This document shows, piece by piece, positions 1 through 9,592 of a stretch of DNA of 37,183 nucleotides. The translations under genes and the position numbers were made by a program. This DNA is from Verrucomicrobiota bacterium (GTDB lineage Bacteria; Verrucomicrobiota; Verrucomicrobiia; Limisphaerales; JADLHS01): NCBI GenBank assembly GCA_025457745.1, contig JALOTT010000008.1:1-37183 (forward strand), in the 5' to 3' direction. The notes under the pieces are model-generated. The model was not told where the DNA came from, searched no databases, and was given only the letters and a program-made list of their open reading frames with translations. How positions within the stretch are numbered: the first letter of the stretch is position 1; each line of letters begins with the position of its first letter.

Positions 1-943
1 CTTCCGCCTGGACGATCAGTTTTTCATCGAGGGTTTCCTGCGGCCCGGCGATGGTCAACTGTTCGATCAAGGCCGGCAGGCGTTGTGCGAAAATGCCCTC
101 CGGCGCCTCGGTGTTTTGATGTTCGTAGTAGTGCAGCAGTTCGAGAACGAACGACAGCTTCGCGAAAGCAATGCGCTGGGACCGCGCCGTCTCCGTCTGT
201 CCCTTGCTGCGCTGGACGCGCTGGTGCAACCCCTGCAATTCCTTCCGCTTCTCCGGCGTGAGCGTGGCGTTTTGCTGGAGCAACTCAGCAAAGTCATTTT
301 TGAAGGCCAGCACGATCTCTTCCGGCTTGGGACGCGGATTCCGCCGGGCATCGGTGGTCAGGTCGTTGAAAAAGACCAGCGCCGGTTCGCCGAAATCCCG
401 GACGATCCGGTCCTTCGGCAACTGGCCTTTGACGAAACAGCGGGTCGCGCGGACGACCTTCGCTGAAAAGGACGATTCCGGATCCTTGACGAGCGCTTCG
501 AGCAGCTCCTTTTCCAGCGGCGGGTCCAACTGGATCAGTTCCGCGACCGCCGGTTTCACGGCCGCCGACAGGTCGCGCTTCGTCTGGTCGAGCGCGCGCA
601 GCACCATCGGTTGCGGCAGGCTCGTATCGGCCTTGCCCTTGGCTAGCAGCGCGCAGACTTCGCCGACGTGTGCGTTGTGTTCGACCAGTTTGGACACGAT
701 GACGCCGACGTCATTGATCGGCAGTTTGCTCACCAGGTTGGAAAGCAGGAGCACGAGTTCGGTGTGGGATTTCTGCCGATGCTCGATGACGCGCTCCAGG
801 AGGGAACGCAACACCTTGTTATCGTGTTCCAATGCGGCGCGTTCGGCTTCGAGTTGTCCGATCCGCAATTTCAATTCGTGCCAGCCCTGTTGGACTTCTT
901 CCAATGTTGCGGTCGGGCGCGTAAGAACCACTGTGTCGTCCAT
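1..943 (-). CDS. Conserved hypothetical protein, C-terminus off the window (MDDTVVLTRPTATLEEVQQGWHELKLRIGQLEAERAALEHDNKVLRSLLERVIEHRQ...)
   Basis: Hand translation of the minus strand from ATG at 943 stays open to base 1; coiled-coil-like N-terminus. Not in the ORF track because no stop lies in the window; the plus-strand ORFs over it have low-complexity, unlikely composition. Confidence 0.75.
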   Translation of the reverse strand, partial: MDDTVVLTRPTATLEEVQQGWHELKLRIGQLEAERAALEHDNKVLRSLLERVIEHRQKSHTELVLLLSNLVSKLPINDVGVIVSKLVEHNAHVGEVCALLAKGKADTSLPQPMVLRALDQTKRDLSAAVKPAVAELIQLDPPLEKELLEALVKDPESSFSAKVVRATRCFVKGQLPKDRIVRDFGEPALVFFNDLTTDARRNPRPKPEEIVLAFKNDFAELLQQNATLTPEKRKELQGLHQRVQRSKGQTETARSQRIAFAKLSFVLELLHYYEHQNTEAPEGIFAQRLPALIEQLTIAGPQETLDEKLIVQAE

Positions 944-1114
944 GCGTCAATCTTCCCCAAAGCCGGGCTTAGTTTCCACAATTATTTGAGTGGCTCACAA
1001 GCGTTGGCCCGCCCGCTCTCTGTTGCTGGGTTGGGGGATCGTTATTGCTCCTAACGTTGTCCGTGAGCAATCGGTTTTCCGATTTGGATCTGGGAAACGG
1101 TTGGTGTTGCGCGG

Positions 1115-2389
1115 TCATGGTCCCGGCGGAGTGGCCAGTTGGTTCAGCCAGCCGTCGCCGCCCCGCTCGCGGTAAGTGGCCCACGCGCCCGTGCCAAGTT
1201 CGGCTTCCAGCGCGCGTTCCGTCTCGGCGCGGATTGCCTGCAGCGACGCCGTGCGTTCTTCCACGGTGCGGGACTCGCCCTCGCGAGTCCGACGAGCCTG
1301 GGCTTCAGCCTGATGGAATCGGTCGTAAACCGCTGTCCCCTTCTGCTCCGGCAGGCTGTAGCGCTCGATGACTTGGCTGATCTGCTCGAAAGAGTTGTCC
1401 GTGGCCCGCTGGTAATCTGCATAACGCGCTTCGCCGAGCGATTTTTGAATTTCCGCTGCGGCGCGCTGCCGAACCTCCGCCCGCTGCCTGTTCGCCTCCG
1501 GCGTGTTCTGCTGAAACTCCGCCTCCGCCTTCTGGCGTTGGGCGGTGGCACGCGCAATGATGCGGAGTTCGTCCTCGGAAAACTCGACCCGGGATTGCCG
1601 GAGGCACACATCCGCACCCGGCGAGTTCCGTAGGCGATACTCCGCCAGTTCCTCCGGCGTGAGCAGTTCCGCCAGTTGCCGGCCGTGGTCCGCCTCCAGC
1701 TCCCGTTGCTGGCGCTGGCGTTCTTTGCGTTCCTGGTTGGTGAGTGCGTGGTCACATTTCTTCAACTGTTTCTTCGCCTCGTCCACGCCTTCGCGGAGAG
1801 CGACGACCCCCTCCCGCTTTTCTGGCGTGAGAAAGTCAAGGAGCCGGGCCGTCCGCGCTCGCGCCGCCGCCGCGCGGTTCTCTTCGTCGTCGGCTTGAAA
1901 CGGGTTCACATGACCCAGCAGTTCCTTGAACACACCGGCCCGTTCCTCTTTCAATGCCCGCCACGCCTCTTCATATCGTTTGCTCTCGTCCTTGACCTTG
2001 TCCGTCTCCATCTCGGCAATCAAGCGCCAGAACTCGCGGTGCAACGGCGCGAGCAATTGCCGCAGGCGTTCGACGAATAGATCGTCCACGTCCGCCACGA
2101 TGAGGTCACGGATCGTTCGCTCTGGACAGCCGATCGCCTGTAGGTTCTGCATGTAAACGCGGTAGTCGCGGGACTCGACCTCGCTCCAGTGAAACGGCGC
2201 GGTCACTTCCACTATCGCCGGCAGGGATTCGCAAATGATCTTGCGGACGCGGATTGTGCGATTGGTCAGGGGCTGCGCTGCCGGCCTGGGGGTTACGGCA
2301 GTGTGTCGTACGAGCGTCGCGCGCGTGATGGCAACGCCGAGCGCCACGTTCAGAGCGAGGGAAAGGATGAGCCAGCGGCGCGCGTTCAT
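1115..2389 (-). CDS. Hypothetical membrane-anchored protein, paralog of the next gene
   Basis: MNARRWLILSLALNVALG N-terminal hydrophobic anchor; charged helical body; shares the motif NLQAIGCPERTIRDLIVADV with the neighbour. ATG at 2389 overlaps the upstream stop (ATGA). Confidence 0.8.
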   Translation of the reverse strand: MNARRWLILSLALNVALGVAITRATLVRHTAVTPRPAAQPLTNRTIRVRKIICESLPAIVEVTAPFHWSEVESRDYRVYMQNLQAIGCPERTIRDLIVADVDDLFVERLRQLLAPLHREFWRLIAEMETDKVKDESKRYEEAWRALKEERAGVFKELLGHVNPFQADDEENRAAAARARTARLLDFLTPEKREGVVALREGVDEAKKQLKKCDHALTNQERKERQRQQRELEADHGRQLAELLTPEELAEYRLRNSPGADVCLRQSRVEFSEDELRIIARATAQRQKAEAEFQQNTPEANRQRAEVRQRAAAEIQKSLGEARYADYQRATDNSFEQISQVIERYSLPEQKGTAVYDRFHQAEAQARRTREGESRTVEERTASLQAIRAETERALEAELGTGAWATYRERGGDGWLNQLATPPGP

Positions 2390-3612
2390 AACCGGTTGAC
2401 ATTGGTCACCCACTGCCCGGACTTCTGGAGGTAATCCCCGAATTTGGACCCCAGCAACGCGTTCACCTCACGGGAAACGCTCGCGGTCACGGCCTCGAGC
2501 TGTTGCGTGCGGACGGTGGGGTCGAGCGCCTTGTCCTGACGCAGGTTCTGCACTTCCTCTGCGGCCAGTTTCCGAACTTCGTAGAGCAGGTGCGCGGTTT
2601 CGATCGGAAGCAGCGACTCGTTTGCGAACGACCGGATGCCGCGGTAGTTGCAGTCCTCCAGAAGTTCGAGTTCCACAAAGCGCGCTTCACCCAGAATCTC
2701 CCGCATACGCCGCGCGAGCGCCGCCTTGTCCGCGTCTTTCTCTTCCTTCGTCTGGGATTCTTCCAATTCCAGCACATTCCAGCCCAAGGGGCGGACTTGC
2801 ACGCCGGCCAGCGTAATCTGGCGCAATTCGGTCGCCGTGGGCTTTAGCTCCTCCAACCCGCCGCTCTTGAACAACCAATCCATCAGACCAGCCCGCGCGC
2901 AGAATTCCTCGAACGGCGCCGGCGGGAGAATAGCGCGCAACTGCCGCTCGGCTTCGTCGCGCCAGCGGCGAAGTTCGGCGTAATCCTCATCCAGGAAGAT
3001 GTTCCGGCATCGCCATTCCACCTCTTCCTTGGCTGCGGGCGCAGACATGATCAAACCGTACGCACGCTGGAATTGATCTTCAGAAACTTCCCCCAGCAGC
3101 ACCCGGCAGATGACCTGCTCATCCTTAAAAATGTCGCGCTCGAGTTCCGGCGTCCATTCGTAGCCGAACAACCGGCGCAACATCGCCTGAAGTTCTTCCT
3201 TCAACTGGAACGCCTCCGCCTCGCGCTGCCGTTCCGCGGCAACGCGCCGCGGGCCGTTCGCCCAGAAGGGGGTGGTGTCCGGACGATTCTTGAACGCCGC
3301 GAACGTCTGCCAGACATCGGCAACAATAAGGTCGCGAATGGTCCGCTCCGGACACCCCACGCGACGGAGGTTGGCGACGAACTCATCGTAGTTCGTGGAT
3401 TCAAGCTGTCGCCAGTGAAAGCGGTTCGTGACGAAGGTGGTGCCCGGTGGCAGGTTCGTGACGGCGCAGGCGACGCCAGTTTTGGCCGACGCCTCGGTTT
3501 GCGTCGGCACCGACAACACTGACGGCTGAGGCGCACGAAGCCACTTTGCCGCCGCCGCGGCCAATGCGACATTCAGGCCGACCGAGAGCATCAAGAGGCT
3601 CGCTGTTTTCAT
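2386..3612 (-). CDS. Hypothetical membrane-anchored protein, paralog of 1115-2389
   Basis: MKTASLLMLSVGLNVALAAAAAKWL anchor, NLRRVGCPERTIRDLIVADV motif; ATG at 3612 preferred over the listed TTG at 3621. Confidence 0.8.
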   Translation of the reverse strand: MKTASLLMLSVGLNVALAAAAAKWLRAPQPSVLSVPTQTEASAKTGVACAVTNLPPGTTFVTNRFHWRQLESTNYDEFVANLRRVGCPERTIRDLIVADVWQTFAAFKNRPDTTPFWANGPRRVAAERQREAEAFQLKEELQAMLRRLFGYEWTPELERDIFKDEQVICRVLLGEVSEDQFQRAYGLIMSAPAAKEEVEWRCRNIFLDEDYAELRRWRDEAERQLRAILPPAPFEEFCARAGLMDWLFKSGGLEELKPTATELRQITLAGVQVRPLGWNVLELEESQTKEEKDADKAALARRMREILGEARFVELELLEDCNYRGIRSFANESLLPIETAHLLYEVRKLAAEEVQNLRQDKALDPTVRTQQLEAVTASVSREVNALLGSKFGDYLQKSGQWVTNVNRL

Positions 3613-3695
3613 CGGACTCAAAGTGTTTTCGTTGACGTTGCCATGCCCCGTTCACGATGTTTCTCAATCGCGCGGTGCAGGCTCGGGTCGTGGTT

Positions 3696-4289
3696 CTACG
3701 GGGTGACCGGATTCGACCGGCGCACCATCTCGCCCGGTTTCTGGAACAACTCGCCTTCGCCGATGTGCTTGAGAACGAAACGCTTCAAGTCACGCGTGGA
3801 CGCGGTCAGGAGGATGCGGTCTTTCTGTTCGACCTGGTGCGCGAGGGTTTTCGGGTTCGCTTCGAGATGTTTCTTCAGCCACTCGAAATCGAAGAACGCG
3901 AGCTTCAGTCCCGGCTCAAGCTGCGATACGCGAACGAGCAGATGGCCGGGATACATGGCGAACGCCACGAGGTCGGCTTGGTTCGTCGCGTACTCGCAGT
4001 TGCTCGGGATGAGGTCGAGAAAAAATTCCTGCTTGAGCTTGAAAAGATGGGCGTTGAACTCGCCGCGCTTGCTGTCCTTCTCGGTGACGGTAAGTTTGTA
4101 GGCCTTGTCGTCGCCCTTCTCGAATTTCCATAACTGCGGTTCGTCCGACGGCTCCTTCGTCTGCCATTCGCCAAGCAGGCGCGGGTCGAAGACGATGTCC
4201 TCTTTCGTGTAGAACGGATTCACAGACGGAATGCAGCCGCTCAAAAGCAGGGCGGTGACAACTGGGATGATCAAGTTGCGCGTTTTCAT
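3696..4289 (-). CDS. Hypothetical lipoprotein
   Basis: MKTRNLIIPVVTALLLSGCIPSVNPFY: signal peptide with lipobox LSGC. Confidence 0.75.
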   Translation of the reverse strand: MKTRNLIIPVVTALLLSGCIPSVNPFYTKEDIVFDPRLLGEWQTKEPSDEPQLWKFEKGDDKAYKLTVTEKDSKRGEFNAHLFKLKQEFFLDLIPSNCEYATNQADLVAFAMYPGHLLVRVSQLEPGLKLAFFDFEWLKKHLEANPKTLAHQVEQKDRILLTASTRDLKRFVLKHIGEGELFQKPGEMVRRSNPVTP

Positions 4290-4451
4290 GTCGGTCACAG
4301 TCTATTTCCACCGGGTCAATCCCGGCGGTGTGTCTTCACTAATACAAAGCGAGATTCGCCGGCAAAACAGATCAGTTTCTTTGCGAAATGTGGCTTTTCT
4401 CTGGCCGCCTCCGTCACGCCTGTTAAAGTCAGGACCAGGTTTCAGTACTTA

Positions 4452-7013
4452 ATGGACAAGTCCACGACCAATGTCCAAGACGTGTTCGCCGAGGCAATGG
4501 GATTGCCTCGTGGCGAAGCGCGCGTCCGATTCCTGGCCGCGCGTTGCGGCAGCGATCCCGCTCTGCGGGACGAAGTCGAGTCGCTCCTCCGCGCCCACGA
4601 CGACGCGGGCGAATTCCTGAATCCACCGCCGCCCGTCCCGGGCGCGCAGGTTGGAGTTCACGCTTCAGCGTGCCCTCCCCGAACGCCGGACAAGCTGAAG
4701 CTTGAACTCCAACGGGGCCGGACTTCTGACGCGCTGGGCACAGCGGTCATGAACGCGGCGGCCCACGCGGAAGCTTTCCTGCGCGGCGTCTCGAATCCGA
4801 CTGACGAGCAGGTGGAAAATTTCGTCGCACAAGTTCCGGAAGTCCTGCGCCCGGAGGCTCGCGAGCGCATTCAAGCTGGCTTGCATGTGCGCCAACTCCG
4901 CGACCGTGAGCGCCGTCCGCCGTCAGAGCACGAGGAAGAGCTGCCGCGTTTGCCAGGCTACCACATCGAACGGAAACTTGGCTATGGCGGCCTGGGCGTC
5001 GTCTATGCCGCGCATGACGAGAAGCTTAATCGCCGCGTCGCCATCAAAGTTCTGCGTCGGCGCAGCGATGCGCAGGTGCGCAAGCGGGTGCTCGCCGAGG
5101 CGCGCCACACCGCGTCGCTCGGCGACCCCGGCGTGGTCACGATTTTTTCCGTGCTCGATGAAACCGATCCGCCGGCCATCGTCATGGAATTTGTCGAGGG
5201 CTTCCCCATTGACCGGTTCGCCGTGCAGCTCAACTTCGAGCAGAAGGCGCGGCTGCTCCGCGAAGTGGCGCGTGGACTTTCCGCGGCCCACGCTGCCGGC
5301 CTGATTCATCGCGATCTCAAGCCGGACAACATCATCGTGGGGCCGGACATGCGGCCGCGCATTTTGGATTTCGGCCTGGCGTTGTCGCTCGAAGAGGCGG
5401 GCCGGCAGGGACGCTGGTTCGAGGGCACGCCGCTTTACGCCTCGCCGGAGCAGGCGCTGGACAAACCGCTCGCCGCGGCGTCGGACGTGTTTTCGTTTGG
5501 CAGCCTGATGTTCAAGGTGCTGACGGGCAAAGCGCCGTTCGCGGGCGATTCGATCAGCCAGGTGCTCGAAGCCATCGCGAGCACCGCGCCGCCGTTCCTG
5601 CGCGAAGTGGCCGTGGGCGTGCCGGAGGATTTGCAGGCCGTCTGCCTTGCGTGCCTCGCTTGGAATCCCGCCGACCGGCCCACCGCCGAACAGATCGCGC
5701 TTGAACTGGGCCGCTTCCTCGTTGGCGAACCGGTGCGGCTCAAGCCCAAGTTGTACGACGATTTGTTGCGCCGCTCGATTAGCGAACACGAGAACCAGGC
5801 GCGCGCCTGGGAAAGCCAGAGCATCATTTCGCGTGAGGAGCGGGACGCCTTGGAAGTGATGCACCGCCGGTTGCTGGCGGACGAAGACCATTGGATCATT
5901 GACGCGCGCCGCATTACGCCGCTGCAAACGATTCTGTCCGGCGCCACCTGGCTGACCGTCGTGGCCACGGTGCTGATGGTCTGGTTGCTGCGCGATGAAT
6001 TCGGGCCCCCTTGGCGCTGGCTGCTGCCGGCGTTCTTCACAATGACTTTGCTGCTCGCGGGCCGCGCCGCGCGCCGTGAACGCGAGCCGCTCGCGGCGGC
6101 CACGTTTCTGGCCGGTGCGACGCTGGCCATTGCGCCTTGCGCGCTTGCGTTGCTTGCTGAATTCGGCGCGTTCGCCACGGCGCCCACCGACGTGAAGCAA
6201 CTCTTCGCCGGAACCTTCACGAATCAACAAGTGCTCGCGTCATCACTCGCGGCATTGGCGGTGTCCATGTTTGGTCTGTGGCGGTTGAAAATGACGGGCT
6301 TCGCCTGGACCACGGCCATGCTGGCCACGACCAGTTACCTCAGTTTGCTGCTGTTGTTCAACTGGCTGGAGAAAGAGCCGGAGATCCAGGCGCTGTGGTG
6401 TTTGCCGGTGATGGCCATGGAACTCGTGGCGCTCAGGTTCGAACGCAGCGGTCGCGTGCGCTGGACAACGCCTTTCCATCTGGTGGCGCTGATTACGTTG
6501 GTGGCCGGCCTGGATGTCATCGCGATGAACGGGCCGACGCTCGATATGCTCGGAGTGGACGCGGCGCGCTGGCCTTACTTCGATCACGAACGACAAGTCG
6601 CGCTCTCCGTGGTCATGAATGGGTTGTTGTTCCTGGCGCTCATGCTAACCACCGAACGATCGGCCAGTCTCGATCTCCGGCGCGCGAGCAAACTGCTCGA
6701 AGTCCTGGCAATCCTGCACGTGTTGAGCGCGCTGTTCGTCAACGCGATGAATCACCGCGACGACGCGCACGTGCGGGTGGACGTGTGGCTCTACCTGAGC
6801 GCGGCGGTATTGCTCGCGGTCCTCGCGCCGTTTCGCTCGCGGTGGCGATTATTGGTCGGCGGGCTGGCGGGCTGCGGGCTGGGCAGCTATTTGCTCGTGA
6901 ACCTTGGATTGGTGGCGCGCAAGCCGTTCATTGTTGGCCTGGGATTTGCCGGTTTGCTGGTGGCACTGGGAACTTTTGTTTACGTCCGGCGTAAATCACG
7001 CCCCGGCAATTGA
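4452..7013 (+). CDS. Serine/threonine protein kinase with multi-pass C-terminal membrane region
   Basis: Kinase motifs GYGGLGVVYAAHDEKLNRRVAIKVL, HRDLKPDNI, DFGLAL, TPLYASPEQ; many hydrophobic segments after the kinase domain. Confidence 0.93.
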   Translation: MDKSTTNVQDVFAEAMGLPRGEARVRFLAARCGSDPALRDEVESLLRAHDDAGEFLNPPPPVPGAQVGVHASACPPRTPDKLKLELQRGRTSDALGTAVMNAAAHAEAFLRGVSNPTDEQVENFVAQVPEVLRPEARERIQAGLHVRQLRDRERRPPSEHEEELPRLPGYHIERKLGYGGLGVVYAAHDEKLNRRVAIKVLRRRSDAQVRKRVLAEARHTASLGDPGVVTIFSVLDETDPPAIVMEFVEGFPIDRFAVQLNFEQKARLLREVARGLSAAHAAGLIHRDLKPDNIIVGPDMRPRILDFGLALSLEEAGRQGRWFEGTPLYASPEQALDKPLAAASDVFSFGSLMFKVLTGKAPFAGDSISQVLEAIASTAPPFLREVAVGVPEDLQAVCLACLAWNPADRPTAEQIALELGRFLVGEPVRLKPKLYDDLLRRSISEHENQARAWESQSIISREERDALEVMHRRLLADEDHWIIDARRITPLQTILSGATWLTVVATVLMVWLLRDEFGPPWRWLLPAFFTMTLLLAGRAARREREPLAAATFLAGATLAIAPCALALLAEFGAFATAPTDVKQLFAGTFTNQQVLASSLAALAVSMFGLWRLKMTGFAWTTAMLATTSYLSLLLLFNWLEKEPEIQALWCLPVMAMELVALRFERSGRVRWTTPFHLVALITLVAGLDVIAMNGPTLDMLGVDAARWPYFDHERQVALSVVMNGLLFLALMLTTERSASLDLRRASKLLEVLAILHVLSALFVNAMNHRDDAHVRVDVWLYLSAAVLLAVLAPFRSRWRLLVGGLAGCGLGSYLLVNLGLVARKPFIVGLGFAGLLVALGTFVYVRRKSRPGN
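4651..4712. repeat. 62-bp palindromic element inside the kinase ORF, in frame
   Basis: Arms ttggagttcacgcttcagcgtg (4651-4672) and caagctgaagcttgaactccaa (4691-4712): 20 of 22 bp complementary, 18-nt spacer; translated as VGVHASACPPRTPDKLKLELQ. Confidence 0.85.
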
Positions 7014-7572
7014 ACGACAACGCCCGGTTGATTTCCCGGTACAGCCACGCCCGCGCGTAAGCCCAATGGCGCTTGGCCGTGGGTTCAGAAAAGCCCATCA
7101 CCTGGGCGGCTTGTTCAATCGTCAGTCCGGCGAAGAACCTCAACTTCACCAACTCGGCTTTGACAGCATCGTGCGCGGCCAGCCGGTCCAACGCTTCATG
7201 CAGCGCGAGCAATTGCTCGTCATCCACGCTGGCCGCGAGATCCAGGCCGTCGAGGTCCACCCGCTCGGCGCCGCCGCCGTGACGCAACGCCCGTTTCCGC
7301 CGCGCATTGTCAATCAGGATGCGCCGCATGGCCTCCGCCGCGGCGGCAAAGAAATGGGCGCGGTTCTGCCATTCGGGTTGCTCGTCGCCGCCCAACCGCA
7401 ACCACGCTTCGTGCACGAGCGCGGTGGCTTGCAACGTCTGGCCGGGAGCTTCGTGTGCCAGCTTCTGCGCGGCGAGCTTGCGGAGCTCCTCATAGACCAG
7501 TGGCAGGAGTTCATTCGCCGCATGCGGATCACCCTGGTCAATGCGCTGAAGGATGACGGTGAGTTCGGTCAC
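6928..7572 (-). CDS. RNA polymerase sigma factor, ECF subfamily (TIGR02999-like)
   Basis: MTELTVILQRIDQGDPHAANELLPLVYEELRKLAAQKLAHEAPGQTLQATALVHEAWLRLGG...AHFFAAAAEAMRRILIDNARRKRA; GTG start. 3' end overlaps the kinase 3' end. Confidence 0.93.
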   Translation of the reverse strand: MTELTVILQRIDQGDPHAANELLPLVYEELRKLAAQKLAHEAPGQTLQATALVHEAWLRLGGDEQPEWQNRAHFFAAAAEAMRRILIDNARRKRALRHGGGAERVDLDGLDLAASVDDEQLLALHEALDRLAAHDAVKAELVKLRFFAGLTIEQAAQVMGFSEPTAKRHWAYARAWLYREINRALSFNCRGVIYAGRKQKFPVPPANRQIPGQQ

Positions 7573-7632
7573 GCGAAAATCATTACCGGAATCGGCGATG
7601 GGAAAGAAGCGTAGAACTTCGGCGCGTCATTT

Positions 7633-8175
7633 TTACCGGGAAGCTTCTTTCATCGCCTCGGCGTAGGGTTTGCCGTCGAGGAAAACCTGCTTGATGCTGG
7701 CGCGGCCGGAAGCGGGCACAACGGCTTGCACGGTGAGCTTCCCGCGCGGGTTGCCCGTGCCTTCGCGCACGTAGTAACGTTCCAGGCCGTACTCCACGTG
7801 AACCACGTTCGTGGCGTTCCATATTCGCCAGTTGCTCCGGGCTTGCAACAGCACCTGGTTCGCCGGCGGCTCGAACTGATTTGTGCTCGCTCTGCCCAGG
7901 GCAAAAAATTCGCCGTGGGGTTCGAGCGCGACATACACTTTGGTTCCCGCCGGCAAATCCCTTTTCACCGGTGGCGAAAAGAGGTTGGTCGGCACACTGC
8001 TGATTTTGTAATTCAAGATCAGGTAGTCTCCGCGCAGCAAATCGCGCGGGTCCACCCGCTCGGTTTCCAGCAGGATGACTTTGCCGGCGGACCACGCGTA
8101 TTCTTGCACCGCCACGGTGTAAAGCACCCAGGCGCTTTGCAGCGCGAGCACGAAAATGAACAGCTTGAGTTTCAT
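7633..8175 (-). CDS. GDYXXXXY domain-containing protein
   Basis: MKLKLFIFVLALQSAWVLYTVAVQEYAWSAGKVILLETERVDPRDLLRGDYLILNYKIS: GDYLILNY motif. ATG at 8175 overlaps the DUF2157 stop; the longer listed ORF start is spurious. Confidence 0.88.
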   Translation of the reverse strand: MKLKLFIFVLALQSAWVLYTVAVQEYAWSAGKVILLETERVDPRDLLRGDYLILNYKISSVPTNLFSPPVKRDLPAGTKVYVALEPHGEFFALGRASTNQFEPPANQVLLQARSNWRIWNATNVVHVEYGLERYYVREGTGNPRGKLTVQAVVPASGRASIKQVFLDGKPYAEAMKEASR

Positions 8176-9477
8176 GACTGAACCTCCGTTCCCGCTTTGG
8201 CGGCTTTGATGCGTTTGTTCATCGCGCGCCGTTTCTTTTCCAGGTAAACGCCAAACACAATCAGGAACACGCCGGACACGACGAACATCAGCCCGGTCCA
8301 CGCCATCGTCCCGAACAGACCGAGGTACGTCGCGATGATGTCCAACGCGACAAACCCGACGCCGAGGTTCACCAGGAAGGCCGACCGTTCCTGCAAGCCC
8401 ACCTGGATTTGCAGCAGGCAGAAAACGAACAACACCAGCGCGGCAAACGCGTTGACCGGCGTGAACCCCTGATGCCAGCCCCACATCCGTTCGTGCGGCG
8501 CATAAAACGCCGCGACCAAGAGTCCCGCCGCAACAGCCAGCGCCAGCGTCCAGGTCCAGCGCCATTGGCGGTCCAGTTCAAGGTTTCGCGCGCCGAGGGC
8601 CACGAGCGCCACCGCCACGACCGCCAGTCCGGGCAGAATCCAGTGCGAGCTGCCGGCGTCAGGGTGATAGCCACCCAGGAAACCCTGCCACGTGAGCGGA
8701 TAGCTGAACGCCAGCAACGCCAGCAGGCCGAGCCGCCCGGTCACTTTGGCGAACGACACAAACGCGCCGCGCCGCAGCACGTAACCGAACCCAACGTAAA
8801 CCAGGCCCAGCAGCGCGTAGCCAAGCACCTGACATTCGTTGCGCAAGCGAACCAGGCTGTCCTCTTGGTTGATCTCGAAGCCGAACCAGATTCCCAACGC
8901 CAGCAAGGCGAGCAGATGCTGGGCTTTCGAGCGCAGCAGCCAAGGCAGCGCGGCGATGCCCGCCCACCAGAGCAGGAACGCATTGGGCGGACGCGACACG
9001 AGGTGGTAGATTTGGCCGACCAGCGCGATGTTGCCGAGAAACAGCAGCGAGCCAAGCAGGTGCAGCGCCTCGCCCGTCTTGCGGTAATTGCCCCGCACCC
9101 GGCCTTCGGACCCGCTTTCCTCTTTCGCTGTGGAGAAATCCAATGGTCTTTCGATCGGGAGAGCTTGCCTGGAGCCGATTACCGTGGTAGGGCGCGTCAC
9201 TCCGTGCGCGCCGGGGTCCGACTCTTCCAGAGGCGGCGCGCGCGCCGAGCATCAGCGCCAGTCCGACGGCGATTTTTACGCCGCGCGGGATTTCCTCCCA
9301 GTTCGCGGCGACAAGCAGCACGATGCCGGCGGCCACCAGCACCGCGCCCACGAAGGAAATGATGACGAGGAATTTATTGCTCTCCTCTTTGAGGTTGAAG
9401 TGCGCGATGATTTTTTGCCGTTGGTCGGCGGTGATGAGGCCTGCCTCCTGAATCTTTTGGATGTCGGTGTATTTCAT
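8172..9477 (-). pseudogene. DUF2157 membrane protein, interrupted by an out-of-frame insertion of about 140 bp
   Basis: N-terminal half MKYTDIQKIQEAGLITADQRQKIIAHFNLKEESNKFLVIISFVGAVLVAAGIVLLVAANWEEIPRGVKIAVGLALMLGA in one frame, C-terminal half NYRKTGEALHLLGSLLFLGNIALVGQIYHL... in another; the junction contains a dispersed repeat arm. Confidence 0.8.
9186..9212. repeat. Dispersed repeat arm ggtagggcgcgtcactccgtgcgcgcc
   Basis: Same 27-mer as the left arm of the perfect palindrome at 31724-31796. Confidence 0.85.
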
Positions 9478-9592
9478 ACGATTCTCCAGTCCGCCGTATC
9501 GCAGCCGGGACCGAGCGCGTGGCGGGCGTTCCCGAATTGGCCGGTTTTCGACTGTTGGAAGAAGTTCCCGCGCATCGGTTTCATGTCTTTCG

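Noticed and set aside
171-989. 272-aa plus-strand Ser/Arg-rich ORF
   Set aside because: Antisense to the partial gene read from 943 on the minus strand; unlikely composition.
4923-6230. 435-aa minus-strand ORF antisense to the kinase
   Set aside because: Composition artefact opposite a confidently identified kinase.
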